A stretch of 64,000 nt of DNA from Glandiceps talaboti (Eukaryota; Hemichordata; Enteropneusta; Spengelidae). Numbering within the stretch: the stretch's first letter is position 1; the number at the start of each line of letters is the position of its first letter. This document shows, in pieces, positions 49,126 through 60,395 of the stretch. The DNA is taken from the NCBI RefSeq assembly GCF_964340395.1, contig NC_135564.1:6070861-6134860 (forward strand), written 5' to 3'. Under the pieces are notes generated by a model. That model was given only the letters and a program-made list of their open reading frames with translations. It did no database searches and was not told the DNA's origin. The position numbers and the translations under genes were made by a program.

Positions 49126-49560
49126 AATGTGACATAATGTTGCGAGGCTACTATCCAGGTGAAGGGAAGGGATGGGGTGAGCAGTGCATCGCATCAGTGG
49201 ATGTGCTGCTGTTTAGGCTCCCTTTGGAATGCTTTTTTTTTAAAAATATGGCACCACATGCTGTCACAGTAGATGCCAGCGTAGAAACTTCATGGCTTTT
49301 ACAATTTTCTGATGACAAACTTGCCACCCTTGTGTCAGAAAGGATTTGGAATGAACAAAGTTGGTAATTGTTAAAGGAGTAACCTTGTGCGGATTCCTGT
49401 GTTGTTTTCCAAACTACTTTCACTTTTGTCATATGGTAACCCTACGGTGTACCGTATACATTGTATTATTAGCCATATACCTTTTAGAAACGGTATACGC
49501 CTGGCAATGCGGAAATTGATGTGATGTGTTATGAAACACATGTTGACTGATCGTTCTTGT
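49126..49560. other. Unassigned stretch between two palindromes
   Basis: Overlapping frames on both strands (76 codons plus, 93 codons minus) have moderately protein-like composition, but neither shows a domain, and coding on both strands is unlikely. ACCGTATACA and ACGGTATACG near 49450-49500 form a loose inverted pair. Confidence 0.3.
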
Positions 49561-49561
49561 G

Positions 49562-49684
49562 CAACATCACTTTCCCTTGGGCCTGTGGGTCACCCCCAAC
49601 ACAAACTGTTTCCCTTAGGATTTGCGCCAGAGGAAACAGTCTGTGTTAGGGTGACACATAGGCCCTCGAGGAAACATGATGTTG
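49562..49684. mobile_element. Foldback element J
   Basis: Arms 49562-49615 and 49631-49684, with a 15-base centre containing GATTTGCGCCAG. Paired phrases are CAACATCA/TGATGTTG, GGGCCT/AGGCCC, GTCACCC/GGGTGAC and ACTGTTTCC/GGAAACAGT. It is more GC-rich than its surroundings. A 138-codon plus-strand frame (49531-49947) crosses it and is not considered a gene. Confidence 0.75.
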
Positions 49685-50009
49685 GCCTCACAATCATTCA
49701 ACATGTGTATATAAATTATATTGATACAGTTACATTACAGCAATACAGCAAGCTAAATTCACAACAGACCGATTTATCTTGTGTTGATAGATGTGGGGAC
49801 ACAATTTTATATCACGGCAATATTCACCAGAGACACATTTATTGTAAATCATCTACATGTGTTAAAACTCAGTGTATACAAATCATGAGATATATCAGGT
49901 TTTTTGTGTGTGGCTGTCTTGAAGCAACGTTTACTCTCTCACCATAGGCTACAACTCATTCAAAACTTTTCAACACAACTAAAAATAATTACTTTTTCTT
50001 CAACATGAT

Positions 50010-50227
50010 CGAGTGTCTTGGCTCTAGTTAATGCTCAGTACTATTAAAGTCATGGGTTTAAGGTTTACTTGAAACAAGTGGATTTCTGTGACAGATTCAA
50101 ACCTAGGTGAGTATTCTACAGACTCAGTGGGTAGGTTGTATCACTCAGATGTGTCTCACTCACAAACCCAGGATGAGTGTTCTAAAGTCTCAATGGGTAG
50201 ACTGTATCACTCAGTCGTGTCACACTC

Positions 50228-50230
<3 letters not shown>
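50010..50230 (+). mobile_element. tRNA-derived SINE, diverged copy with duplicated body
   Basis: A box A-like TGGCTCTAGTTAATGC (50019) and the box B region AAAGTCATGGGTTTAAGG (50045) correspond to the SINE at 2552. The body is duplicated: GTGAGTATTCTACAGACTCA (50107) and GATGAGTGTTCTAAAGTCTC (50172), each followed by A/GTGGGTAG and TATCACTCAG. It ends directly at a G homopolymer. Confidence 0.5.

Positions 50231-50257
<27 letters not shown>
50231..50257. repeat. G homopolymer, 27 bases
   Basis: The longest G run of the window, immediately after the SINE body. Frames that run through it are artefacts. Confidence 0.97.
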
Positions 50258-50258
<1 letters not shown>

Positions 50259-50890
50259 TGGAGTAATGACTAGAGCAGTTAACAATGACAATTATTTGTA
50301 CAAATTTCGTAGGTACTATGCATTGGTGGGCCTGGATAACTCCAAGATAGACTGGAATGACAGAAAGCCTTGACAGTTCATTATGTGATACATGTAGCAG
50401 GCATGAAACATTTCTTTGTCGTGCACTTTGTAGTCTAGTCTGAATTGAATTTTGTAGAATTATACCACGTGTATGTCTTTAGAAAAAAAATCTCTGCTAG
50501 AAATTCCCAGCACAAAAATCAACACAAACCGGTAGAGTGTTTTGATATCAAAATATTATGAGTAATTAGATTGATCGTATCTAGAGTACTAAGCCTTAAA
50601 GTGATCATTAGCAATATGGGTTTTCTTAAATTTCATATCGTCATGGAAATAGATTGAGAGCTGTACAATTTGCTTCCAGATAAAACTACAGTATTTATAA
50701 ATTTAGGTACCGCTTTCTGTCTTAAATGTCACATGATATCCGAAGTCTGCACCTGGACAGGTGTATGTACTCAGATATGTTTTGTTCCACTACGAAGCTC
50801 ATCGTAATTACAACTTTGTTTCCCCTTAGTCCACATAAATAATATTCATTTGGTTCTACATGTAAAGTATATGATAAAATGTGTTCACTG
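50258..50890. other. Unassigned stretch
   Basis: No gene or repeat is supported. Confidence 0.4.
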
Positions 50891-51205
50891 TCTTAAGGCA
50901 GAATGTATGTAATGTAGATTGATTTTCTTGAAAATCAAAGTACTTCAAATCTTTCCAAACTTTGCCGCATGAAAGCTTGTTCATTGGACTTAAAATTGTA
51001 AAAGAAATTTCAGGGTTCATCATGGTGTGTTGACACTGTATTTGGCAGCCATATTGGATACAGTATTTGGCGGCCATATTGGATACATACAGTATGTGGC
51101 AGCCATATTGGATTCTAAAGTGGGTTAATTCTAATATCATGTTGACTACTGAAAAACGACTCATGTTTTTTCTTGATTTTAGCTAAGGTTGGGTTTGAGT
51201 TGAAA
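50891..51205 (+). repeat. Dispersed repeat family Q, copy 2
   Basis: Same order of landmarks as 395-715: CTTAAGGCAGAATG, AAATCAAAGTACTTC, CAAACTTTGCCGCATGAA, then three copies of a roughly 25-bp unit containing GG(C/A)(A/G)GCCATATTGGAT (about 51041, 51066 and 51096), TTCTAAAGTG and TTCTTGATTTTAGCT. The 102-codon minus-strand frame over it is a by-product. Confidence 0.6.
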
Positions 51206-52320
51206 ATTAGTATTTTTATTTCCGAGGCACATTTAGTACATAGAGTTGGTTCTGTTATTTCTTTCTTGAGACAAATAAGTAAATTTACATCTCAGTATAA
51301 CCTAATATGGTGTCACCTCAACCATTTAGAGTCTAAACCCTATATTATTGTGTGATAACATAGAATTACAAGAAAGTTATTAAAGGGTTGTAAATTGTAT
51401 ACATTTTTTTTACTAAATAAGTACACGTGTGTTTACTCAACAGTGAATCCCCCTTCCCCCATAAATTTCCACTTTGCTCCACACCCCTTTCAGCACTGCC
51501 TTCCCCTTTCAACTTTTACACACATACAAATAACTCCCTTCCCTTTCAAGTTCTCTTTCCCTATCCTTTTCAACATTCTCTGACCTTCCCCACATCCATC
51601 AACATAAAGACCACAATGTATGCATTTAATTAAATATTCACGTCCATAAGCCTGTCAGTCCATTTTCCATATCAAGGCAGTATTTTTAAATGTTAATAAA
51701 GAACATCTCTGTGCCTACAGGGATGAAAACATAAAGAAATCGTGAGCAGATGAAAGAAAAATGAATTTTTGTTAGAAATCATAAGATATTAAAACGGTGT
51801 ATGACTGCTATCTCCATGACAACAGTGGTGCCCAGTATTCAAATTTAAACAATTACCTTCAAGAAGTCATGAAGATATTCAACTAAGTAGAATTTTATGT
51901 GATTACAAGCTGTTTTGTTCAAAACATTGATTATATCGTGCGCTCAGCTTGCTACTTTTTCAAAGAAAAGAATGGATTTTACTACTTACTATATTACTGT
52001 TCTGTCATCCCAAAGACTGGTGAAGAGTTCTAAGTGTTGTCATGGCAATGGATGTCACAATTATTTAGATTTGTAATAATCAGAAACTTGATTAATTTAA
52101 ACATTTACCCCAAAACCCAAATCAGATATCTTTGAAATATCATAAAGGACTTTCTCAAAACAGGAGTAAATGTTGGAGTCATGATAAAATTTCTAAAAGA
52201 CAAAATTTGCTTATGATGTTTACCCATCCAAATTGCTTCTGCTATAAACAAACGTAACTTCTCTGTGTCCATAGTAACAAGCAGCATTTGGTTGAAATTT
52301 ACCATGCTGCTGTTCTTTGA
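51206..52320. other. Unassigned stretch with a polypyrimidine block
   Basis: At 51447-51595 the plus strand is strongly C/T-rich (CCCCCTTCCCCC, CCTTCCCCTTTCAAC, CTTCCCTTTCAAG, CCTTCCCC), with CCTTTCAA repeating. The 62-68 codon P/F-rich frames here reflect this bias. Nothing else is assigned. Confidence 0.5.
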
Positions 52321-52665
52321 AATGTCAGTGGTAATTTTTTGTGTGAAATTTCTTTGTTACAACTTACCCCATTGAAGTCAGGTTGACTGTTATCAAGAAC
52401 AGTGTTTGCCAACTTTGGCTGCAATTCTATCATACCATTTGTTGTGTGTTTTTCAAATGTTACTGATAATTTCTTTAGTGAGATTTCAGTCATACTCCTG
52501 TAAGTCAGGAGTTTATCACCGTAGTCTTTGCCAACTGTACCTTTAACTGTCATATCATTTCTCATGTTTTACATAGAGTGAAATTTCAGTTATACTCCTT
52601 GAAGTCAGGTTGAGTTTATCACGTTAGTATTTGCCAACTGTAGGTAGCTTTTAACTCTGCTATAC
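52321..52665. repeat. Degenerate tandem repeat, unit about 110-135 bp
   Basis: GTAATTTTTTGTGTGAAATT, GATAATTTCTTTAGTGAGAT and ATAGAGTGAAATTTCAGTTA start three units (52330, 52468, 52574). Each then has AAGTCAGG, TTTATCA or TTATCA, and TTTGCCAACT. The 79- and 88-codon minus-strand frames are contained in it. Confidence 0.6.
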
Positions 52666-54930
52666 AGTATGCTTAATAAATCTGTATTCTGTAATGTAAG
52701 AGTATTAACTGTAAATGTAATTGATGAGTACCTTGCAACTGAGAAAGCAGCAAGCCTACAAAATGAGATCTTTGAGTTGATCATGTTACCTTTACTTTTA
52801 ATCAGATAGCTATCCCAGCGTTCACAATTAGACAAGTTTGGCAAAGCAGCCTACAGGCAGTTTGTACTTCATACTACAGAGAGATAGCTGTAACTGATCC
52901 ATCAAGATTTAGTAACTAACTAGTTGTAAGAATCTGAAAAACAGGATACAGAAAAACAGGAATAAGACTGGCAAACCACGGGAAATCAGAATGCCCCGGG
53001 GAAGAAATGAACATGATTCAAGGGAGGAGGAAAGGTCAGCGCACAATGTTCGGTGATGGATAGTTCACCTTAGAGGCAAAAAAAGAAAAGAGAGTTTGTC
53101 TAATCGATGGAGTGAGATGCATGTCTGATCACAGAACGTTGATCAACAAATTTCGCTGTGATACTGATATTACTATTCATCTTATCTTCATTTTCAATTT
53201 TTTCTATCATTTGAAAAATTGGTATGAAATTGATATAATTGAATTGGATCTGATAGTCATATTTGGAGGAAATGGGCATTTGGGACGAGTAATAAATCTA
53301 AATCTAGATGAAAGATGGGACAGATAAGTTGGTATCGGTTGCCATGGTAATGGATATATAGCGATCATTAGTCAAAGAGAAGAATCTTGGTGATAAGATT
53401 AGACAGGCTTATTTGGAAATAAATTTGAGTTTACCAGAAAGTGAATTGCTTGCGCTGCAAAGAAAACAAGTCAGATTTTTTTTTAGTTTTGTATGTAGTT
53501 TTTTTTTTTTTTTTTTTTTTTTTAGATATTGCCGATTATTGTGAAAGACAATGTATCAGCTATATATAAAGTTACATTCAGAACAGAAACCATAATGTGG
53601 TTATAATTGACATGAGATATGTGAGACAGATATGAAGAAGACAGGAAATTTGATGATTCATATTTGACAGTTTAGTCAAGTAAATGATACGAGGAAACCA
53701 TAGATGTTGAAACATTTCACAAAATGTAATATCATCTGAGAGATATTAAGCTGATTGTAGAATTATAAAGGTGTTTATGACAAAGTAGGAGAGATAAAAA
53801 ATATTGTCAAATTTTGAAATTTAGTATTTTGTAATTAAAGACCATAATGTATTAGATTTAGGTTTAGTAGCCATGGTAACATTACAGATAAAATCTGGTA
53901 AAACTTGTACCATAGTTTGGGTGGAAAACTTAGGTAATAAGAATATGTGGATAGAATGATCCAAACTACATAACGTAATGTAGAAATCATTCCATTGTAA
54001 AAGCATGACAATCCATTTTCAAACAGGACCCCCAACCGTTGTTGTTTTAAGAACAGAACAGAATAGAACGGAACTGTTGTTTTGAGCACTTCTGAGTCCA
54101 ATTTTCACCACAAACATTGAGTATATATGACCAATTTCTCCCTACACCTATCCATCCTTTATGGAGATCTGATAAACAAGATTTGAACTTTAACCCCGAA
54201 AGAAAACATCTCATTATTTGAGAGAATGCTGTTAATGAGACTACAAAGTAAAATGGACAAGCCAATCACAACTACCTCTAACTCATATCGTCAAGGAAAT
54301 TGAAATGTCTGATTTCATTGAAATCTTGAACACGGTCACAGGTGGACCTAATACAGATGAATTATGATAGAGGAAGTCAATATTATACATGTTGGATTGT
54401 GTGTCAAAGGATTCTTGAACAGCCTGTCTTAAATTAACAACAAAATGATGTTCTTGTTCTCATAGTATTGTAGCATATTTTGACTAATGTAACACTAAGG
54501 AAAATATCCAGGGATAAGAAAGTAAAGGAAACCATCCAGGGACCTATTTTCTTGAAAATAGTAGGCATTTTTAAAATAAATTTTCCATCAAATACTCTCA
54601 TTATCTCAATGTTTTTACCATTTCAAACTTTTGAACACAATAGCCTACATGTAGATCGTACTGTCATCTGTTACATCCAAGTTCAATAATGCTATTATAT
54701 GGATTTAAGTTTGCCAAATTAGAGAGGTCACATGTTAATTTTTTGATGTCATACAGAAAAGTTGTTTAGAACCATATACATGTAGGTATTATCTAAAGCA
54801 GTTTGTAACGTATCCTTTCACAAAATCAAAGTATTGAGAGTCATTTGTAATACATCTATGTTCAATTTGGGTGTTCAAATCAGAAATCTATCCATCAGCA
54901 TTGTCAAGATTATCACATCATGTTCATCCT
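52666..54930. other. Unassigned stretch
   Basis: An uninterrupted T run lies at 53499-53523. I see no gene, although several 60-90 codon frames occur on both strands (53112-53327, 53835-54101, 54047-54265); none has a recognisable domain. Confidence 0.4.
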
Positions 54931-54939
54931 GTCCAGATG

Positions 54940-56305
54940 GGTCCTGCAATTGTACAGGGCTACAGTCATGGAATTTTACAGAGAATGTAGTCATGGAATT
55001 TTACAGAGCTACAGTCATGGAATTTTACAGAGCTACAGTCATGGAATTTTACAGAGCTACAGTCATGGAATTTTACAGAGCTACAGTCATGGAATTTTAC
55101 AGGGCTACAGTCATGGAATTTTACAGAGCTACAGTCATGGAATTTTACAGAGCTACAGTCATGGAATTTTACAGAGCTACAGTCATGGAATTTTACAGAG
55201 CTACAGTCATGGAATTTTACAGAGCTACAGTCATGGAATTTTACAGAGAATGTAGTCATGGAATTTTACAGAGCTACAGTCATGGAATTTTACAGAGCTA
55301 CAGTCATGGAATTTTACAGAGCTACAGTCATGGAATTTTACAGAGAATGTAGTCATGGAATTTTACAGAGCTATAGTCATGGAATTTTACAGAGCTACAG
55401 TCATGGAATTTTACAGAGCTACAGTCATGAAATTTTACTTGGTTGCAGTCATGGAATTTTACAGGGCTACAGTCATGGAATTTTACAGAGCTACAGTCAT
55501 GGAATTTTACAGAGCTACAGTCATGGAATTTTACAGAGAATGTAGTCATGGAATTTTACAGAGCTACAGTCATGGAATTTTACAGAGCTACAGTCATGGA
55601 ATTTTACAGAGCTACAGTCATGGAATTTTACAGAGCTACAGTCATGGAATTTTACAGAGCTACAGTCTTGGAATTTTACAGAGCTACAGTCATGGAATTT
55701 TACAGAGCTACAGTCATGGAATTTTACAGAGCTACAGTCTTGGAATTTTACAGAGCTACAGTCATGGAATTTTACAGAGCTACAGTCATGGAATTTTACA
55801 GAGCTACAGTCATGAAATTTTACATGGTTGCAGTCATGGAATTTTACAGGGCTGCAGTCATGGAATTTTACAGAGCTACAGTCTTGGAATTTTACAGAGC
55901 TACAGTCATGGAATTTTACAGAGCTACAGTCTTGGAATTTTACAGAGCTACAGTCATGGAATTTTACAGGGTTGCAGTCATGGAATTTTACAGAGATGTA
56001 GTCATGGAAATTTACAGAGCTACAGTCATGGAATTTTACAGAGATGTAGTCATGGAATTTTACAGAGCTACAGTCATGGAATTTTACAGAGATGTAGTCA
56101 TGGAAATTTACAGAGCTACAGTCATGGAATTTTACAGAGCTACAGTCATGGAATTTTACAGGGCTGCAGTCATGGAATTTTACAGAGCTACAGTCCTGCA
56201 ATTGTACAGGGCTGCAGTCATGGAATTTTACAGAGAATGTAGTCATGGAATTTTACAGAGCTATAGTATAGAATTTTATAGGGCTGCAGTCATTTGATTT
56301 TACAT
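54940..56305. repeat. 24-bp satellite array, about 57 units
   Basis: The unit is CATGGAATTTTACAGAGCTA plus CAGT. Variants are ordered: a 25-bp AGAGAATGTAGT unit (54985, 55247, 55343, 55537, 56236), GGGCTACA, CAGTCTTGG, AGAGATGTAGT near the 3' end, and a pair of distinctive ATGAAATTTTAC(T/A)TGGTTGC units about 384 bp (16 units) apart, indicating block duplication. The first unit and one at about 56189 share CCTGCAATTGTACAGGG. As 24 is divisible by three and the unit has no stop in three forward and one reverse frame, frames up to 295 codons appear (MEFYRATV, SHGILQSY, WNFTELQS; reverse SSVKFHDC); they are interrupted by the 25-bp units and are not considered a protein. Confidence 0.97.
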
Positions 56306-56335
56306 GCACCTCTGGGTCCTATGCTACGAAAAACT

Positions 56336-56843
56336 GATGTCACACAAGCTCAATAAATGAACTTTGTTTGTTCATTTAAGGGGAAGGGGTCTGGTGTCAA
56401 AGTGATTGCTGAACTTCATTTTCACACTACTAACCAAATTTAGAAAACTTTCACACCTTCAATGATAACAGGTTCTGTATTTATTATTGAGATGTTGATA
56501 AGTTAATTGAAATTGACTGCTAATGTGATATACATGTACAGTGCTAGGTTTCTGTTAATGTTTTATTGTATATAACTATGTTTTTACATTGCATCGATTG
56601 TAGTGATGTGACTGTTACAATTTTCATCATAGTTGACATCATATATTGTTGTATCCGTGCAGTAAAGTCATATCTGCTATTACTCTACAATTATATAGCA
56701 GCGATAGGAAATTACTGTACTTCTGCGAGGATGTAAATGTGTCTATGTCGCACTTGTGAACGTTCATTTAGGCAGTAGGGGTTTTTGTCCTAAACGAACA
56801 GAGTTTGTTTATTGAGCTTGTGTGGCATTATGCGATTATCCCC
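56336..56843. mobile_element. MITE family A, copy 2, carrying a nested element C
   Basis: Collinear with 2783-3203 from TGTCACACAAGCTCAATAA to GAGCTTGTG(T/C)G. Shared internal phrases include AACTTTCAC, TGAGATGTT(G/A)ATAAGTT, GTGATGTGAC and TATGTCGCACTTGTGAA. The outer 15 bases of the left arm are missing. Extra DNA at about 56650-56735, absent from copy 1, contains a palindromic element C. Arms are more diverged than in copy 1. Confidence 0.75.
56656..56722. mobile_element. Palindromic mini-element C, copy 2 (inside MITE A2)
   Basis: GTGCAGTAAAGTCATATCTG at the left and, on the opposite strand, AGTACAGTAATTTCCTATCG from the right, around ACAATTATATAGCAG. It aligns with 49067-49125 with several substitutions and a few extra bases. 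Confidence 0.6.
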
Positions 56844-57065
56844 GAATACACAAAACTTATGTAGTAATCACAAAGTGTCACAGTGTCAACAAATACCAAA
56901 CACTTCATCAATACATTGGATGCACACTGAGTGTTAGAACGTTGACGTTCTGTCTCAAAGGTTCCCTGTCTTCAGCAGCTGCCACCTCAACTTGATGTAT
57001 TAGCTTGAATGCATTTTTATAATAATTCCAGTATTGCTTAAAGAGTTAGCTCCTGTTTTTGGCAA

Positions 57066-58200
<1,135 letters not shown>

Positions 58201-58204
58201 TGTT

Positions 58205-58700
58205 CCCAAAATTTATTCTGGTAAGCAAGTGAGTAAACATCAAAAAAATGTATGCAAATATCCCTATCAACCATCACCATGCCCGTAGCAACAGCCAAGC
58301 AATGGTGTATTTCACAAAGATAACAACAGGGAATCTTAGATAAGTAAGTGACCAAACATTCAAAAAGTGTATGCAGATATGCCTAGCAACAAGACCACAC
58401 CATAACAACAGTCAAGTGACCGCATATAGTGCAAAGATAAAACAGGAATTAATAGACAAGTGAATAAACATTCAAAAAGTATATGTAAATATGCCGAGCA
58501 ACAAGACCATGCCCATAGCAACAGCCAAATGAGGCTTTATATCGCAAAGATAAGACCAGGGATTCATAGGCAAATGAACGAACAATCAAAAAATGTATGA
58601 AGATATGTGTAGCAACATGACCTCACCCATAGCAACAGCCAAATGATCGGGTATATTGCAAAGATAACAACAGGGCTGGATAGGCAACTGGATAACAGCA
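58205..58700. repeat. Minisatellite, unit about 117 bp, about four units
   Basis: Each unit contains AAACATTCAAAAA(G/A)T, ATG(C/T)A.ATATGCC, AGCAACAAGACC, CCATAGCAACAGCCAA and GCAAAGATAA.A.CAGG in order. Unit starts are near 58222, 58341, 58455 and 58566, with a partial fifth. Confidence 0.85.
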
Positions 58701-60240
58701 TGTGGATGAACATTTTAAAAAACTGTAAAGTTGTGCCACAATGCCATTGGCGCTATTTTTTCCCTGTTTCTTTTGTTTTTGATTTCGTGGTGACAAAATA
58801 AGCCTGATGGGTTGGGTGATATATTAATTTTTTTGTTCCGTTTATTGTCAAATTGTAAATGTATATTCACATGTCACCATAATAAACAACTCTTACTACT
58901 ACATGTACATTGGGAAGACACAATATAAGCTTGACAAGGTAATGATTCATGGTATAATACCTAAACGGCTTTTACATGTGTGGTAATGTGTATGAAATGG
59001 CTTTACTTTGTGAGAGTACTTTATGTTTTAACTTTTAAGTGCAGCTTATGTATATGATTCCTTTTAGTGAAAACCACTTGTCAGGATGGAGAGAGATGGA
59101 GTTGCTAATAATACCCAATGTTGTGTAGTTGACCTACTAAATTGAATTTTTTTTTTAAAGCTTGAACTTCATGAATTATGAACAATTTTGAATTTAGTCT
59201 CAGATTTCAGTTATCAGTCTGGGATATCATTTTTTTCAATCAGAAAACTAACAATACATGTATTTTTACTAAAAATTGTTAAAATAAAAAAATAATTACA
59301 GGTTAATTTTATCCAATTTCAAAGCTACATTAATAGTAGTTGGATACCATTTATTGTAAATTAGAAAACCAATAACACATTTATTTTTACAAAAAAAAAG
59401 TTAAAAGACAAAAATTACAAACTTACACATCATACATGTTAATCCTCTTTCTACCAGGGAGGTATTTGTTTGTACACAAAAAAACTACAAGTTGGGAAAA
59501 ATATAACCAGAAGCCAATTTTATCCACAAGTACTTCAGTAACAAGTTGAAATCATGATCGTATCGGGGCACTGATTTTAGAGTGTGGACCAAAAACGTAT
59601 TTGTCTGGATGCCAACATGGTCTCTAACTAAACCACGTCTAATCAAAGTCCCTCAATCAGCACAAAAAGTTATTCATCCAATCAGTGAACCCCAACTGTT
59701 ATAGTAATGTAAATGGTGTACATGTATAAGTAGCATCCTGAGCTTACAAATATGCCATATATGGACATAACTACTGCCCAAATAAATATTAACTTTATGA
59801 GAGACTGTTATTGATGAGAATTTTTTTTATTGATTAACAAAGACATGATGTTAATGACTGTGTAGGTGCCTGTGGATGAATTTTAAATTTCATCTCATGC
59901 ATCTCACAACTTCGAGAGTAACTTCTTTGGTATAAATCGTAATGATACCATAAAGGAACTAGAGTAAAAAAGTATTGGATTTAGTGGATCATACATGTAT
60001 ATTATTTATGAGTACAGCTGTATATACGTTTACCCACAGTTTATTCAATATTAAGTATGATATTATGAAGAAGTCATAATATCTAAGAAAACAGTTTCAA
60101 AAAATATTCCAGATGCAGTTAATGAAGCTTTATAAGTGTATGACCATTGGAAAGATGATTCACATGGGTTCATCACCGAAATATTGATTAAATGAATAGC
60201 AAAGTCTGTACATGTACAGTCCAGGTCAATTGTATATTTT
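58701..60240. other. Mostly unassigned stretch
   Basis: At 59215-59440 two copies of a roughly 125-bp unit are recognisable: AGAAAACTAACAATACATGT and AGAAAACCAATAACACATTT, each followed by TATTTTTAC and TTAAAA. Otherwise nothing. Confidence 0.4.
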
Positions 60241-60246
60241 TGACGA

Positions 60247-60395
60247 GGCTGGTCATCAGACTAGCTCAGTGCTAACACCAGGCCGATAACGTCATATCAG
60301 CATACTGTTTCTGGAACGGGAAGCTGGTAATCAGGCTAGCTCAGTGCTAACACCAGGCTAACAACGTCTTACCAGCATATTGTTTCCACTGGAAG
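60247..60395. repeat. Tandem duplication, unit about 75 bp
   Basis: GCTGGTCATCAGACTAGCTC (60249) and GCTGGTAATCAGGCTAGCTC (60323), each followed by AGTGCTAACACCAGGC, TAACGTC or CAACGTC, and CAGCATA(C/T)TGTTTC. Confidence 0.85.

Noticed and set aside
49137-49432. Overlapping plus (76 codons) and minus (93 codons) frames between two palindromes
   Set aside because: No domain was recognised and both strands are open at once. The location between foldback structures favours transposon debris.
51395-51633. Two proline/phenylalanine-rich frames (62 and 68 codons)
   Set aside because: They arise from a polypyrimidine block; both frames are open because G is nearly absent.
55355-56242. 295-codon plus-strand open frame (MEFYRATV / SHGILQSY repeats) and its reverse-strand partner
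   Set aside because: It is a direct result of the 24-bp satellite: four of six frames are open, 25-bp units shift the frame, and there is no promoter, splice site or unique coding flank.
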